From contig RFOC01000015.1 of NCBI GenBank assembly GCA_009926815.1, forward strand, positions 1 to 17,959: DNA of 17,959 nucleotides, read 5' to 3'. How positions within the stretch are numbered: the first letter of the stretch is position 1; every line of letters starts with the position of its first letter. Shown here piece by piece: positions 1 through 7,882 of the stretch. The notes under the pieces are model-generated. The model was given only the letters and a program-made list of their open reading frames with translations, did not search any database and had not been told where the DNA came from. Source of the DNA: Planctomycetota bacterium. Its GTDB lineage: Bacteria > Planctomycetota > Phycisphaerae > Phycisphaerales > SM1A02. The position numbers were made by a program, and so were the translations under genes.

Positions 1-374
1 AGCTTCGCGTGCGCCTGCAGCACCGCAGGCACCAGTCCGTCATGGTCATGGAGGAGGATCTGGTCGGTGAACTCCCGAAGGCACTCGCGATCACCTCGCG
101 GAGCGCCGGCCCTCGCATCCCATCGCCCATACAGGCTGTTGAGCGCGACCCACTGCGCCACCAGGCGGGCATCGAGATCCCCGGCGGGATCGCATCGACC
201 GGCGTGCTCGAGCCACGTGAGCGCGCGATGGATGCGGATGCGCACCGGTTCATAGAGCAGGGCCCTGGCGTAGGCGTCGCGGCGCGGCTTCCAGAGCCTT
301 CGCAGTCGCTCGATGTCGATCGGCGCGCCACCCCAGGAATCGGTCGCCGGCGGTCGACGGATGCTCGGAGCCAT
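1..374 (-). CDS. HEPN-like hypothetical protein, 5' part only (cut by window edge)
   Basis: The reading frame is open from an ATG at 374 down to the window edge, giving the first 124 residues of a longer protein. It has no signal peptide and no membrane segment. Residues about 43-85 read as a helix rich in Arg/His/Trp followed by 'RLVAQWVALNSLYGRWD'. I associate this pattern with the HEPN (Apea-like) proteins common in Planctomycetota and Proteobacteria, in which a '(F/L)xxLWIAFNALYG' helix follows an acidic stretch. Many HEPN proteins are RNases or toxin components, but the RX4-6H motif normally lies further downstream and cannot be checked here. The gene follows the CDF transporter on the same strand after 22 bp. 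That gap has no Shine-Dalgarno sequence but contains TAGATT six bases before the ATG. The frame is well supported by codon use; the family call is tentative. Confidence 0.6.
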   Translation of the reverse strand, partial: MAPSIRRPPATDSWGGAPIDIERLRRLWKPRRDAYARALLYEPVRIRIHRALTWLEHAGRCDPAGDLDARLVAQWVALNSLYGRWDARAGAPRGDRECLREFTDQILLHDHDGLVPAVLQAHAK

Positions 375-380
375 GCGGGC

Positions 381-386
381 AATCTA
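381..386 (-). promoter_or_regulatory. Putative -10 box (TAGATT) for the HEPN-like gene
   Basis: TAGATT on the minus strand ends six bases before the ATG at 374, and no ribosome binding site lies between. It is one of several TANNNT boxes at this spacing in the window, which would give a leaderless mRNA. No convincing -35 was seen. Confidence 0.35.
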
Positions 387-396
387 GCGAAGCGCC

Positions 397-1305
397 TCAG
401 GGCGAGGCGCGACCGTGGGTGCACGCGGGATCCACGCACGGCTCCACATGAGCCACGGCGGTGCCGGCGAGCGACTGGGCGACCTCGCGCTCGAGTTCGG
501 AGGCGATCTCGTGCGCGGTGTGCAGGTCGGTGGTGGAGGGCAGCTGCACGTTGAAGTCGATCCGGTGCTCCCGGCCGCTGTGCCTGCTCCGGACCTGGCT
601 GAAGCCGCAGATGGCCGGGGCGTGACCCTCGCGGTGACGCTGCAGGATCGCCTCCACCCGGACTCGATCGCCCGGGTCCTGCTCGTCCATCAGGTTGCCC
701 AGCGACGCGCGCACCACGTTCCAGCCGTTCCACACCAGCCAGAGGGCCATGACCAGCGCGATGGCGGGATCGATCCACGACATCCCGGTGTTCCGGACCA
801 GCACCAGGCTGAGGATGGCGGCGCCGCTGGTCCAGGCGTCCGCCAGCAGGTGCGTGCCGTCGGCCTCGAGCGCCGCGCTGCCCCCCCGCCTTCCCATCCG
901 GAGGAGCCAGGTGCCCACCAGTCCGTTCACGACCACCGTGCCCCCGAGCAGAGCCATGCCCAGGTCGACGCGCTCGATGGGATCCGACGGAGAGCGGAAC
1001 TCGTGCACGCACTTGAACACCACGGCGCCCGCGGCGGCGAGGATGAGCCCGCCTTCCACCGCGGCGGAGACGAATTCGGCCTTGCCATGACCGTAGGGGT
1101 GCGTGCGATCCGGAGGCCGATGGGCCATCCACACGCTCCACACCGCCAGCAGCGACGCCACCACGTTGACCAGGCTCTCCATGGCGTCGCCGAACACCGC
1201 GGTGCTGCCCGTCAGGGCGTACGCCACCAGCTTCACCGCCATGAGCGTGATGGCCACGATCACCGCCACCCATGCCGCTCGTCGCTCCATGCGAGCCTGG
1301 CTCAT
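397..1305 (-). CDS. Cation diffusion facilitator (CDF) family metal transporter
   Basis: This 302-residue inner-membrane protein should export divalent metal ions (Zn, Fe, Co or similar) by proton antiport. The start at 1305 is chosen because it begins just before the first membrane helix (residues about 11-31). Longer upstream frames would run across the divergent stress-protein gene. Membrane helices cover about residues 11-205, followed by a cytoplasmic ferredoxin-like domain to the end. Family signatures are 'HPYGHGKAE' after helix 2 (residues 69-77) and 'THLLADAWTS' in helix 5 with H152 and D156. By alignment to E. coli YiiP, the helix-2 metal ligands D45/D49 appear here as E43 and N47, so metal preference may differ from zinc-type CDFs. 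The C-terminus ends in a Cys- and His-containing tail ('EPCVDPACTH') that could bind metal. The gene is transcribed divergently from the stress-protein gene. Family is confident; substrate is not known. Confidence 0.9.
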   Translation of the reverse strand: MSQARMERRAAWVAVIVAITLMAVKLVAYALTGSTAVFGDAMESLVNVVASLLAVWSVWMAHRPPDRTHPYGHGKAEFVSAAVEGGLILAAAGAVVFKCVHEFRSPSDPIERVDLGMALLGGTVVVNGLVGTWLLRMGRRGGSAALEADGTHLLADAWTSGAAILSLVLVRNTGMSWIDPAIALVMALWLVWNGWNVVRASLGNLMDEQDPGDRVRVEAILQRHREGHAPAICGFSQVRSRHSGREHRIDFNVQLPSTTDLHTAHEIASELEREVAQSLAGTAVAHVEPCVDPACTHGRASP

Positions 1306-1323
1306 GCGGGGAAGGTACCCCGC
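1306..1323. promoter_or_regulatory. Divergent CDF/USP promoter region with inverted repeat
   Basis: The 36-bp gap between the two divergent start codons holds a perfect 6-bp inverted repeat, GCGGGG (1306-1311) and CCCCGC (1318-1323). The six bases between the arms read TACCTT on the minus strand. They would be the -10 box of the CDF gene, six bases before its ATG. The repeat therefore frames the predicted promoter and could be an operator. No regulator is encoded next to it. Confidence 0.35.
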
Positions 1324-1326
1324 GGA

Positions 1327-1332
1327 TACGCT
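1327..1332 (+). promoter_or_regulatory. Putative -10 box (TACGCT) for the universal stress protein gene
   Basis: TACGCT ends nine bases before the ATG at 1342. No Shine-Dalgarno sequence fits between, so a leaderless or nearly leaderless transcript is likely. The -35 region is not recognisable. Confidence 0.35.
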
Positions 1333-1341
1333 CAGCCCGAC

Positions 1342-2193
1342 ATGACGCCCGAACCGATCCGTCGCATCGTCGTGGGCACCGACTTCAGCCAGCCCGCCGC
1401 CACGGCGCTCGGCTGGGCCTCGGCCATCGCCCGTGCCCATGGAGCCAGCCTGCTGCTGGTGCACGGGTACGCCCGACAGGACCACGGACTCACGCCCGAG
1501 GAGACGCGCGCCGCACTGGCGGGGTTGGCCGCGGTGGAGACGGGACACGGACTTCAGGTGCACGTGGAGATGCGCGACGGCGCGGCCGCGGAGGTGGTGA
1601 GCGCGGTGGCGCAGGAGAGCGGCGCCGACCTGCTGGTGATCGGCAGCCGTGGTCGCAACCCCCTCAGCCGGCTGCTGCTGGGCAGCGTGGCGGACGCCAT
1701 CCTGAAGCGCGTCCACCGCCCCACGCTGGTGGTGCACCCCGGCGACGCGACGCGGACGCCCCGCAGCACGCGCTTGCTGGTGGGCATGGACTTCTCGCCC
1801 GAGGCGGATCGTGCGGTCGACGTCGCGGTGCGACTGGCGGCACCGCGCGATGGCGCCGAGGTGAGCCTGCTCCATGCGGTGGCCCTGCCGGGTCCCTTCG
1901 TGGGCGTGGAGATGCCGGCCGTGCCCATCGTGGAGCCGGCGGAGAGCGAGGCGCCGGCCCGCGAGGCCCTGGCCCGGAAGGTGCGCGAGGTGGGCGGCAA
2001 GGGCGTGCGACTCACGGCACTCACCTGTCCAGGCTCGCCGGTGGAGGCCATGCGCGACACGGCGCAGGATCGGGAGATCGACATCCTGGTGGTGGGCACC
2101 ACGGCGCCAACCGGCGCGGCACGCGTGCTGCTGGGCAGCGTCGCCGCCGACCTGGTGCATCACGCCGACCGACCCGTCCTGATCGTCCGATGA
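1342..2193 (+). CDS. Tandem-domain universal stress protein (UspA family)
   Basis: This 283-residue cytoplasmic protein contains two UspA folds, about residues 5-133 and 143-283. Both start with a strand ending in '(V/L)VG(T/M)DFS', the usual N-terminal signature. The first domain has the complete ATP-binding loop G-2X-G-9X-G-S (G101, G104, GS at 114-115). In the second domain the loop begins GTTA at 252, so the second Gly is Ala, while the GS at 265-266 is kept. Nucleotide binding may therefore be limited to the first half, as in other tandem USPs. The start is at 1342 because the conserved fold begins there and the upstream frame is only antisense to the CDF gene. Its stop overlaps the next gene's start (ATGA), so the two are probably co-translated. 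A role in stress survival is known for the family; the specific trigger is unknown. Confidence 0.92.
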   Translation: MTPEPIRRIVVGTDFSQPAATALGWASAIARAHGASLLLVHGYARQDHGLTPEETRAALAGLAAVETGHGLQVHVEMRDGAAAEVVSAVAQESGADLLVIGSRGRNPLSRLLLGSVADAILKRVHRPTLVVHPGDATRTPRSTRLLVGMDFSPEADRAVDVAVRLAAPRDGAEVSLLHAVALPGPFVGVEMPAVPIVEPAESEAPAREALARKVREVGGKGVRLTALTCPGSPVEAMRDTAQDREIDILVVGTTAPTGAARVLLGSVAADLVHHADRPVLIVR

Positions 2194-2942
2194 TCACCCG
2201 ACCGCTGCTCGCCGGATGCGCGCTTGCGTTGACCGCCTGCGGGAGCCTGCTGCCCCATCCTGCGCCGCGCGGCCGCTCCGAGACCGGATTCCTGAGCGCG
2301 TACGGCTCGCTGCAGGCCGCGCCCGGGCGACCCGCCGTCTTCGTGTGGCGGAGCAGGAGCGAGGACCTGCCCGCCTACGACGCCGTGCTGGTGGAGCAGC
2401 CGTCGCTTCGTCGCAGGCATGACGACACCCTGCCTTCGCCCGAGGCGCGGGAGGCGCTCTGCACCCGGCTTCGCGAGCGCCTCCAGGAGGCGCTGCAGGC
2501 CGATCATCGGGTGCTGGGTTCCCTGGAGGAACTTGATGACTGCTCGTGCACGCCGCTCCGCATCCGCGTGGCGGTCACCACCGCGCTGCTCGATCGCGGG
2601 GACCTGCCTCCGCAGGGCGAGTGGCAGGGCTGGGGCGATCGACCCGGATCCTTCTCGCTGGAATGCGAGGTGGTCGATGGCCTCAATGCCCGTCCCGTGG
2701 CCAAGATGGTCGTGTTCGATCGCACGAGCACCGTTCCCGCCGACCAGGTGACGCCCTGGGAGCGGAGCGCTCCGCTGTTCGTGCGGTGGGCCGCCGACGT
2801 GGCGTGGCTGGTTCAGCCGGTGGTGCCGGTCTCCGCGCCCGCCGCGGTGCCCGAACCCGCCGCCGCACCGGCGCCGGCATCCCGGCCCGAACCGGATGCC
2901 GAACCCGCGGGTGCGTCCGGATTCGCGCCCGTCTCCACGTAG
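2190..2942 (+). CDS. DUF3313-like lipoprotein
   Basis: This 250-residue exported protein begins with a lipoprotein signal peptide; the lipobox LTAC places the acylated Cys at residue 17. An earlier LAGC at residue 10 also fits the lipobox but leaves too short a signal. The mature part starts with 'TGFLSAYGSLQ' followed by '…LPAYDAVLVEQ', then a helix 'EALCTRLRERLQEAL' and a strand 'LRIRVAVTTALLD'. I recognise this as the layout of DUF3313 lipoproteins, whose function is not established. The last 40 or so residues are a Pro/Ala-rich tail that overlaps the antisense fusion-protein gene by 130 bp. The ATG shares bases with the stop of the stress protein (ATGA), so expression should be coupled. 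The lipoprotein call is firm; the family call is from pattern memory. Confidence 0.78.
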   Translation: MITRPLLAGCALALTACGSLLPHPAPRGRSETGFLSAYGSLQAAPGRPAVFVWRSRSEDLPAYDAVLVEQPSLRRRHDDTLPSPEAREALCTRLRERLQEALQADHRVLGSLEELDDCSCTPLRIRVAVTTALLDRGDLPPQGEWQGWGDRPGSFSLECEVVDGLNARPVAKMVVFDRTSTVPADQVTPWERSAPLFVRWAADVAWLVQPVVPVSAPAAVPEPAAAPAPASRPEPDAEPAGASGFAPVST

Positions 2943-3985
2943 ACATCGAGCACCTGTCCGGGCAGCACCCCGGGATCAGGATCCACGAACCGGTAGACCA
3001 GCTGCAGCACGCGAGTGTCGATGCGCTCGGCATTGTCACCCGTGAGCGTTCGCTTGGGAATGACCACGGGGACCGTGCGCACGTACTCGATGGGGAACTC
3101 CACCCGACGCCCGCCGCGAAGCACGGCCACGGCACGGCCCTTCGGGTCGAATCGCCAGGCATCGAGCTCGTCCACGTCCACGCGGATGTGCAGCGGCGTG
3201 AGCTGGCCCAGGGTCACCAGGCCGTCATCGTTGCCGGTGCTGGCGCTCGCGAACTGTCCGGGCCGCGCCGTGACCCGCAGGATGGTGGCATCGATCGGCG
3301 CGCGCACCACGCTGCGCTCCAGATCCGTCTGCAGGCTCCTGACCTCCGCCTCGGCCACCTGCATGTCGGCCGCGGCCACGGCCAGATCCTCGGGATAGGT
3401 GCCGATCCGCACCTCGGCCAGGTCCGCCTCCGCCTCCTTCAGCCGGGCCTTCGCGTTCGCCAGTTCATACTCGCGGGTGGGCCGCTCGTTGGGACTGATG
3501 GCCGTCGGGTCGGCGATCTGGTTCAGGCGATCGAGCCGCTGCTGGGCGTCCCGCACGGCCGCCTGCCGCTGCTCCACGATCGCCTCGGCGGTGGCCAGAT
3601 CCTCCTTGCGCGGACGGGCCTTCAGCTGCTGCAGCTTGCGGGTGGCCACCTCCAGGCGCGCCTGGGCGCCGTGCAACTGGCTGCTCATCATGCGCTGGTC
3701 GATGACGAAGAGGGGCTGGCCCTGCTTCACCTGATCGCCCTCGTGCACGGACACGCTCTCCACCACGCCGGCGATGGGCGTGCCCACGTTGATGATCTCG
3801 GTGACGGGCTCCACCAAGCCGCTTCCGGCCACGCGGTTGCCGAAGGGACTCCGCGTGGGCTCACCCGTGGGTGGCGCGCTTGGTGGCGGGGTGGCCTGCT
3901 TGCGCACGGTGTACAGCGTGAGCCCCAGGCCCATCGCCGCCAGCCCCGCCAGCAGCAGCACGCGGGGATTGAGGGCACTGCTCAT
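2813..3985 (-). CDS. Membrane fusion protein of ABC exporter (HlyD/DevB-like)
   Basis: This 390-residue periplasmic adaptor is anchored by one N-terminal helix (residues about 8-26). It has the usual hairpin order. The first lipoyl half is about residues 68-98 ('PIAGVVESVSVHEGDQVKQG'). A long alpha-helical coiled coil runs from about 100 to 223, and the second lipoyl half follows ('SVVRAPIDATILRVTARPGQ', about 225-244). The beta-barrel and membrane-proximal domains run to about 350. The last 40 residues are a Gly/Ala/Ser-rich tail with no counterpart in typical family members, encoded antisense to the lipoprotein tail. The ATG overlaps the stop of the ATPase gene (ATGA), so it is the third gene of a permease-ATPase-adaptor set. 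By analogy with DevBCA it would connect the inner-membrane ABC pump to an outer-membrane TolC channel; none is encoded here. Substrate is unknown. Confidence 0.88.
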   Translation of the reverse strand: MSSALNPRVLLLAGLAAMGLGLTLYTVRKQATPPPSAPPTGEPTRSPFGNRVAGSGLVEPVTEIINVGTPIAGVVESVSVHEGDQVKQGQPLFVIDQRMMSSQLHGAQARLEVATRKLQQLKARPRKEDLATAEAIVEQRQAAVRDAQQRLDRLNQIADPTAISPNERPTREYELANAKARLKEAEADLAEVRIGTYPEDLAVAAADMQVAEAEVRSLQTDLERSVVRAPIDATILRVTARPGQFASASTGNDDGLVTLGQLTPLHIRVDVDELDAWRFDPKGRAVAVLRGGRRVEFPIEYVRTVPVVIPKRTLTGDNAERIDTRVLQLVYRFVDPDPGVLPGQVLDVYVETGANPDAPAGSASGSGRDAGAGAAAGSGTAAGAETGTTG

Positions 3986-4725
3986 CGCGGGTTCTCCATG
4001 GCCTGCGCGGCACGAAGCGCGGCCACCTCGGACTTCGCGTCGACCACGCGGGTCACGCGACCATCGTCCATGTGCACGATGCGGTCGGCGAAGTGGAAGA
4101 TGCGCTCGTCGTGGGTCACGAGGACGACCAATCTATCCGGACGGCAGCCCTGCTCGCGCACCAGCTCCATCACGCGCTGACCGGTCGCGCCGTCCAGCGC
4201 ACTGGTGGGCTCGTCGCACACCAGGATGCTGGGTCCGTGCACCAGGCTGCGGGCGATGGCCACGCGCTGCTGCTGTCCACCGCTCAGCTTGTGGGGCTGC
4301 GACGCTTCGCGACCCTTCAGCCCCACGCGCTCCAGCAACTGGGCCGCCCGCTCCAGGCTGGTGCCGCGATGATCGCCCCGGAGCAGCAGGGGAATGGCCA
4401 CGTTCTCGAGCACGCTGATCTGCGGCACCAGGTTGAACTGCTGGAAGATGAAGCCCACATGCTCGCGCCGCCAGAGCGTCCGGGCGTTGTTGTCCAGCGC
4501 ATCCGGGTCCGTGCCCGCCAGGCGCAGCTCGCCTCCATCGCGGGAGAGGAGCCCGGCCAGGATGCTGATGAGCGTGGTCTTGCCGCAGCCGCTGGGACCG
4601 ACCAGCGCGACCATCTCGCCGAAGTTCGCCTGCAGGTCGACGCCCCGAAGCGCCTGCACGGCGGCATCGCCGGTGCCGTAGGTCTTGGCGATGGCCGAGG
4701 CATGGATGGCGGCACTTCCGGTCAT
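3982..4725 (-). CDS. ABC transporter ATP-binding protein (LolD/MacB/DevA type)
   Basis: This 247-residue nucleotide-binding subunit powers the adjacent FtsX-like permease. All ABC motifs are intact: Walker A GPSGCGKTT (43-51), Q-loop in 'FIFQQFNLV' (Q95/Q96), signature LSGGQQQRVAIA (147-158), Walker B ILVCDEP (167-173, catalytic E172) and H-loop H205 in 'VTHDE'. The sequence type is that of the LolD/MacB/FtsE group, in which the ATPase drives mechanotransmission or export of lipids, glycolipids or peptides. The start at 4725 overlaps the permease stop by four bases (ATGA) and its own stop overlaps the fusion-protein ATG the same way. The three subunits are therefore translationally coupled. 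Family is certain; substrate is not known. Confidence 0.95.
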   Translation of the reverse strand: MTGSAAIHASAIAKTYGTGDAAVQALRGVDLQANFGEMVALVGPSGCGKTTLISILAGLLSRDGGELRLAGTDPDALDNNARTLWRREHVGFIFQQFNLVPQISVLENVAIPLLLRGDHRGTSLERAAQLLERVGLKGREASQPHKLSGGQQQRVAIARSLVHGPSILVCDEPTSALDGATGQRVMELVREQGCRPDRLVVLVTHDERIFHFADRIVHMDDGRVTRVVDAKSEVAALRAAQAMENPR

Positions 4726-5885
4726 CCCGAGAACACTTCCTTCGGATCCAGCCGGATCACCTTCAGCATGCTCAGCGAGCTGGCCCCGACCACGATCACG
4801 GTCACCGCGCCGGCGCTGATGAGCGGCAACTGCCAGATCAGCTTGAACGCCAGCCGGTCGGGGGGCACCGACAGGCCGAACAGCGCCGTGGCTCCCAGGC
4901 CCAGGCCCAGGCCCAGCGCCCCGGCGGCCATGCCCTGCAGCGCGACCATGCCCAGCAGCTGGCCGCTGGTCGCTCCCATGGCCTTCATGGCGCCGAAGTA
5001 CTTCAGGTTGTCCAGCGTGAAGTTGTAGAACATCTGCCCGGCGATGGCCACGCCCACCAGGAAGCCCAGCAGGATGGCGATGCCGAAGTTGATCGGGATG
5101 CCGGTCTGCTTCATCCAGTAGTCCAGCGTCTTCCAGCTGAACTCGCCCGGCGTGTACGCGCTCAGGCCGGTCTCGCGCTCGATGCGCAGCCGCAGCGTCT
5201 CCAGATCCTGACCCGGGGCCGCCTTCACCAGGATCATGCTCAGCGTTCGGCGATTGGCAGGCGCGAATCCGATCGCGCGGAAGTACGTGGTGTAGATCGT
5301 GGGCACGTTCTGGAAGCTTGGCCGCGTCTCCGCGATGCCCACCACCACCGCGCGCTTCTCGTTGAGCTCGAGCACATCCCCCACCGCCATCGGCCGCTTC
5401 GGCCCCCGGGGATCGTCGGTGGCGGGCTGGGCCAGCTGCTTCCGGGCCCCTCGGGTCTCCACGAAGATGGCGTCGGGCTTGCGAAGGTCCTCCACCTTGC
5501 CCTCCACCACCGTGGCCGGTGCACCGATGAGCGTGGCGTCGTCCACGCCGATCACGTCGCACAGCTGTCGCCCACCGTTGGGCAGCTTGGCCACCAGGAT
5601 GCTCTTGAACAGCGGGCTGGCCCACTCCACCCCCTGCACGCTCCGCACGCGATCAAGCGCCGTGACCGCCATGGGCTTGGTGTCGTCCACGAACTGGAGC
5701 GTGGGATCCGCCACCCAGAGATCCGCCTGCGGGATCTCCTCGATGAGCGCGTAGGTGCGCGTCATGAGTCCCACGAAGATCGCGCTCTGCTGGGTGATCA
5801 GCAGCGTGGCGAAGGTCAGGCCGATCAGGATCCCGTAGAACTTCGCGCGGTCACCGAACAGCATCTGCAGCGCGATGCGGAGCAC
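4722..5885 (-). CDS. ABC transporter permease, FtsX/DevC-like
   Basis: This 387-residue inner-membrane protein has the MacB/FtsX topology. One N-terminal helix (about 15-38) is followed by a large periplasmic domain (about 40-265), then three C-terminal helices (about 270-300, 318-342 and 352-378). The protein begins 'LRIALQMLFGDRAKFYGIL' and ends 'KVIRLDPKEVFSG', both typical of DevC-type permeases. The predicted start is GTG at 5885, three bases after the kup stop; the next ATG (5864) would remove seven conserved residues, so GTG is preferred. The penultimate-helix region carries a Leu-Gly repeat encoded by a hexamer repeat. The neighbours are its ATPase and fusion protein. In heterocyst cyanobacteria this type exports glycolipids, but nothing in this window tells the substrate. 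Confidence 0.9.
   Translation of the reverse strand: MLRIALQMLFGDRAKFYGILIGLTFATLLITQQSAIFVGLMTRTYALIEEIPQADLWVADPTLQFVDDTKPMAVTALDRVRSVQGVEWASPLFKSILVAKLPNGGRQLCDVIGVDDATLIGAPATVVEGKVEDLRKPDAIFVETRGARKQLAQPATDDPRGPKRPMAVGDVLELNEKRAVVVGIAETRPSFQNVPTIYTTYFRAIGFAPANRRTLSMILVKAAPGQDLETLRLRIERETGLSAYTPGEFSWKTLDYWMKQTGIPINFGIAILLGFLVGVAIAGQMFYNFTLDNLKYFGAMKAMGATSGQLLGMVALQGMAAGALGLGLGLGATALFGLSVPPDRLAFKLIWQLPLISAGAVTVIVVGASSLSMLKVIRLDPKEVFSG
4894..4916. repeat. CCCAGG hexamer repeat inside the permease gene
   Basis: Nearly four head-to-tail copies of CCCAGG. On the coding (minus) strand they give alternating Leu and Gly codons in a membrane helix ('GALGLGLGLGAT'). Such a repeat could change length by slippage without shifting the frame. 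Confidence 0.8.
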
Positions 5886-5888
5886 GGC

Positions 5889-7859
5889 TCAGAGCTCCAT
5901 CTGCACGCCGAACTCGACCACGCGATCGGGCGGCAGGTTGAAGAAGCGGATGCTGTCCACCGCCTGGGCGCTCAGGTGCGCGAACAGCCGCTTGCGCCAT
6001 CGGGCCATGGGGGCGTCGCCGGTGGGCAGCACGACCATGCGGCGGGCGAAGTACGTGGTCGTCTCCGGATCCCAGTCCAGTCCCATTTCCTTGGCGCGCT
6101 CCAGGAACCGGGGAATGTCCGGCGTCTCCATGAAGCCGCACTGCGCCTGCAGCTTCCAGAAGCCGTCGGGCATCCACTCCAGCTTGACCTGCCGCCGGGG
6201 CGGCACCACGGGCACGTGCGCCGAATGCACGCTGACCAGGATCACCTGCTGATGGAGCACGTGGCTGTGCTCCACGAAGGCGGTCAGCGAGAAGGGCGTC
6301 GCGCTGCTGGTGGTCAGGAACACCGCCGTGCCCGGCACGCGCGGCACCGCCTCGCTCCAGAGCGACGCGAGGAACTCGTGGATGCTGCTGGCCGACTCGG
6401 CCACCTTCCGCCCGATCAGGTAGCTGCCCTGCATCCAGGTGCTCATCACGACGGCCGCCCCCACACCGATGGCCAGCGCGAACCAGCCACCCAGTGGCAG
6501 CTTCAGCAGGTTCGAGCCCAGGTACGCACCGTCCACGGCCAGGAACACCGCGGTCATGGCGGCCACCTGCCATCGCCTCCATCGCCACAGGCGTCGGGCC
6601 ACGAACGCGAGCAGGATGGTGGTGATGGCGAACGTCGCGGTGACCGCCAGGCCGTAGGCGTGGGAGAGGTTGCTGCTGGTCTTGAACCAGAGCACCGTGA
6701 TGCTGCACCCCACCAGCATGAGCAGGTTGATGTTGGGGATGTAGATCTGTCCCTCGGCCATCCGGCTGGTGTGGATGATCTCCAGCCGTGGCAGGTAGCC
6801 CATGCGAGCCGCCTGCCGGGCGATGCTGAACACCCCGCTGATCATGGCCTGACTGGCGATGACCGCGGCGGCCGTGGCCAGCAGCAGCACCGGGAACCGA
6901 AGCCCATCCGGCACCAACTGGAAGAACGGGTTGAAGTCACCGGAGTTCCCTGCGTGCAGCGAGCCATCCTGGATGCAGGCCAGCGTGAAGGCGCCCTGCC
7001 CCATGTAGTTCAGCAGCAGCGACGGGTAGACCAGCGTGTACCAGGCGTTGCGGATGGGCCGCAGGCCGAAGTGACCCACGTCGGCGTAGAGCGCCTCGGC
7101 CCCGGTGGTCACCAGCACCACCGTGCCCAGCAGGGTGAAGGCATGCCAGGGCGCCGCCTCGACCAGCCGCACCGCGTGGAGCGGATTGATCGAGCGAAGG
7201 ACATCCGGCTGCCGAAGGATGGCCCACAGGCCCAGGCCGCCGATCGCCAGGAACCACGCCACCATGACCGGGCCGAACGCGACCCCGATCCTGCCGGTGC
7301 CGAACTGCTGCACGAAGAAGAGGGCCACGATGATCACCATCGCGATGGAGATCACCTGCGTCGAACCCACCTCGATCCCGAGGCCGGGCACCGCCTCCAG
7401 CCCCTCGATGGCGGAGAGCACGGAGATGCTCGGGGTGATGATGCCATCCCCCAGCAGCAGCCCGGCGCCCAGGATCGCCAGCATCGAGAGCCACACCTTC
7501 TCGCGGCTCGGTCGCTCGCTCAGGCTGCGGGGCACCAGCGACAGCAGCGAGAAGATCCCGCCCTCGCCGTGGTTCGTGGCCCGCATGACGACCAGCAGGT
7601 ACTTCAGGTTCACGCTGAGCATCAGGGCCCAGAACATCATCGAGAGCACGCCGAGCACGAAGGTCTCGTCCAGCGACTGTCCCTTGCCCTGGTGCTTCAC
7701 GCACTCCTTCAGCGCGTACAGCGGACTGGTCCCGATGTCGCCGTACACCACGCCCAGGGCCGCCAGCGCCATGGCCGCCATGCCGTGCCGCCCGTGACCC
7801 ACACCCGGCTCGTGGTTCGAGTGGTCGTCGGCCGCGTTGGGCGTGGTCATGGCCTGCAT
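5889..7859 (-). CDS. kup: Kup-family potassium uptake protein
   Basis: This 656-residue inner-membrane potassium transporter of the KUP/HAK/KT family probably takes up K+ with protons. The diagnostic 'GVVYGDIGTSPLYAL' sits in helix 1 (G40-Y48 holding GDIGTSPLY), and 'NHGEGGIFSLLSLV' follows helix 2. About twelve membrane helices cover residues 28-455. The remaining cytoplasmic domain ends in 'RVVEFGVQMEL', as the E. coli protein does (622 residues). The N-terminus is about 25 residues longer than usual and rich in Asp and His. The start is ATG 7859, though ATG 7850 is equally possible. The gene is followed after three bases by the ABC permease, so the exporter is probably read from the kup promoter. 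A TACCAT box lies 23 bases upstream (7888-7883). Confidence 0.95.
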   Translation of the reverse strand: MQAMTTPNAADDHSNHEPGVGHGRHGMAAMALAALGVVYGDIGTSPLYALKECVKHQGKGQSLDETFVLGVLSMMFWALMLSVNLKYLLVVMRATNHGEGGIFSLLSLVPRSLSERPSREKVWLSMLAILGAGLLLGDGIITPSISVLSAIEGLEAVPGLGIEVGSTQVISIAMVIIVALFFVQQFGTGRIGVAFGPVMVAWFLAIGGLGLWAILRQPDVLRSINPLHAVRLVEAAPWHAFTLLGTVVLVTTGAEALYADVGHFGLRPIRNAWYTLVYPSLLLNYMGQGAFTLACIQDGSLHAGNSGDFNPFFQLVPDGLRFPVLLLATAAAVIASQAMISGVFSIARQAARMGYLPRLEIIHTSRMAEGQIYIPNINLLMLVGCSITVLWFKTSSNLSHAYGLAVTATFAITTILLAFVARRLWRWRRWQVAAMTAVFLAVDGAYLGSNLLKLPLGGWFALAIGVGAAVVMSTWMQGSYLIGRKVAESASSIHEFLASLWSEAVPRVPGTAVFLTTSSATPFSLTAFVEHSHVLHQQVILVSVHSAHVPVVPPRRQVKLEWMPDGFWKLQAQCGFMETPDIPRFLERAKEMGLDWDPETTTYFARRMVVLPTGDAPMARWRKRLFAHLSAQAVDSIRFFNLPPDRVVEFGVQMEL

Positions 7860-7882
7860 CGGCGTGCCGCGTGGATCCGGAA

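Noticed and set aside
415..1341. Long in-frame upstream extension of the universal stress protein
   Set aside because: It is antisense to the well-supported CDF gene, has Arg/His/Pro-rich shadow composition, and the UspA fold begins only at 1342.
2546..4180. 544-codon plus-strand open frame
   Set aside because: It overlaps the lipoprotein in another frame and is antisense to the fusion protein and ATPase; no family pattern is seen.
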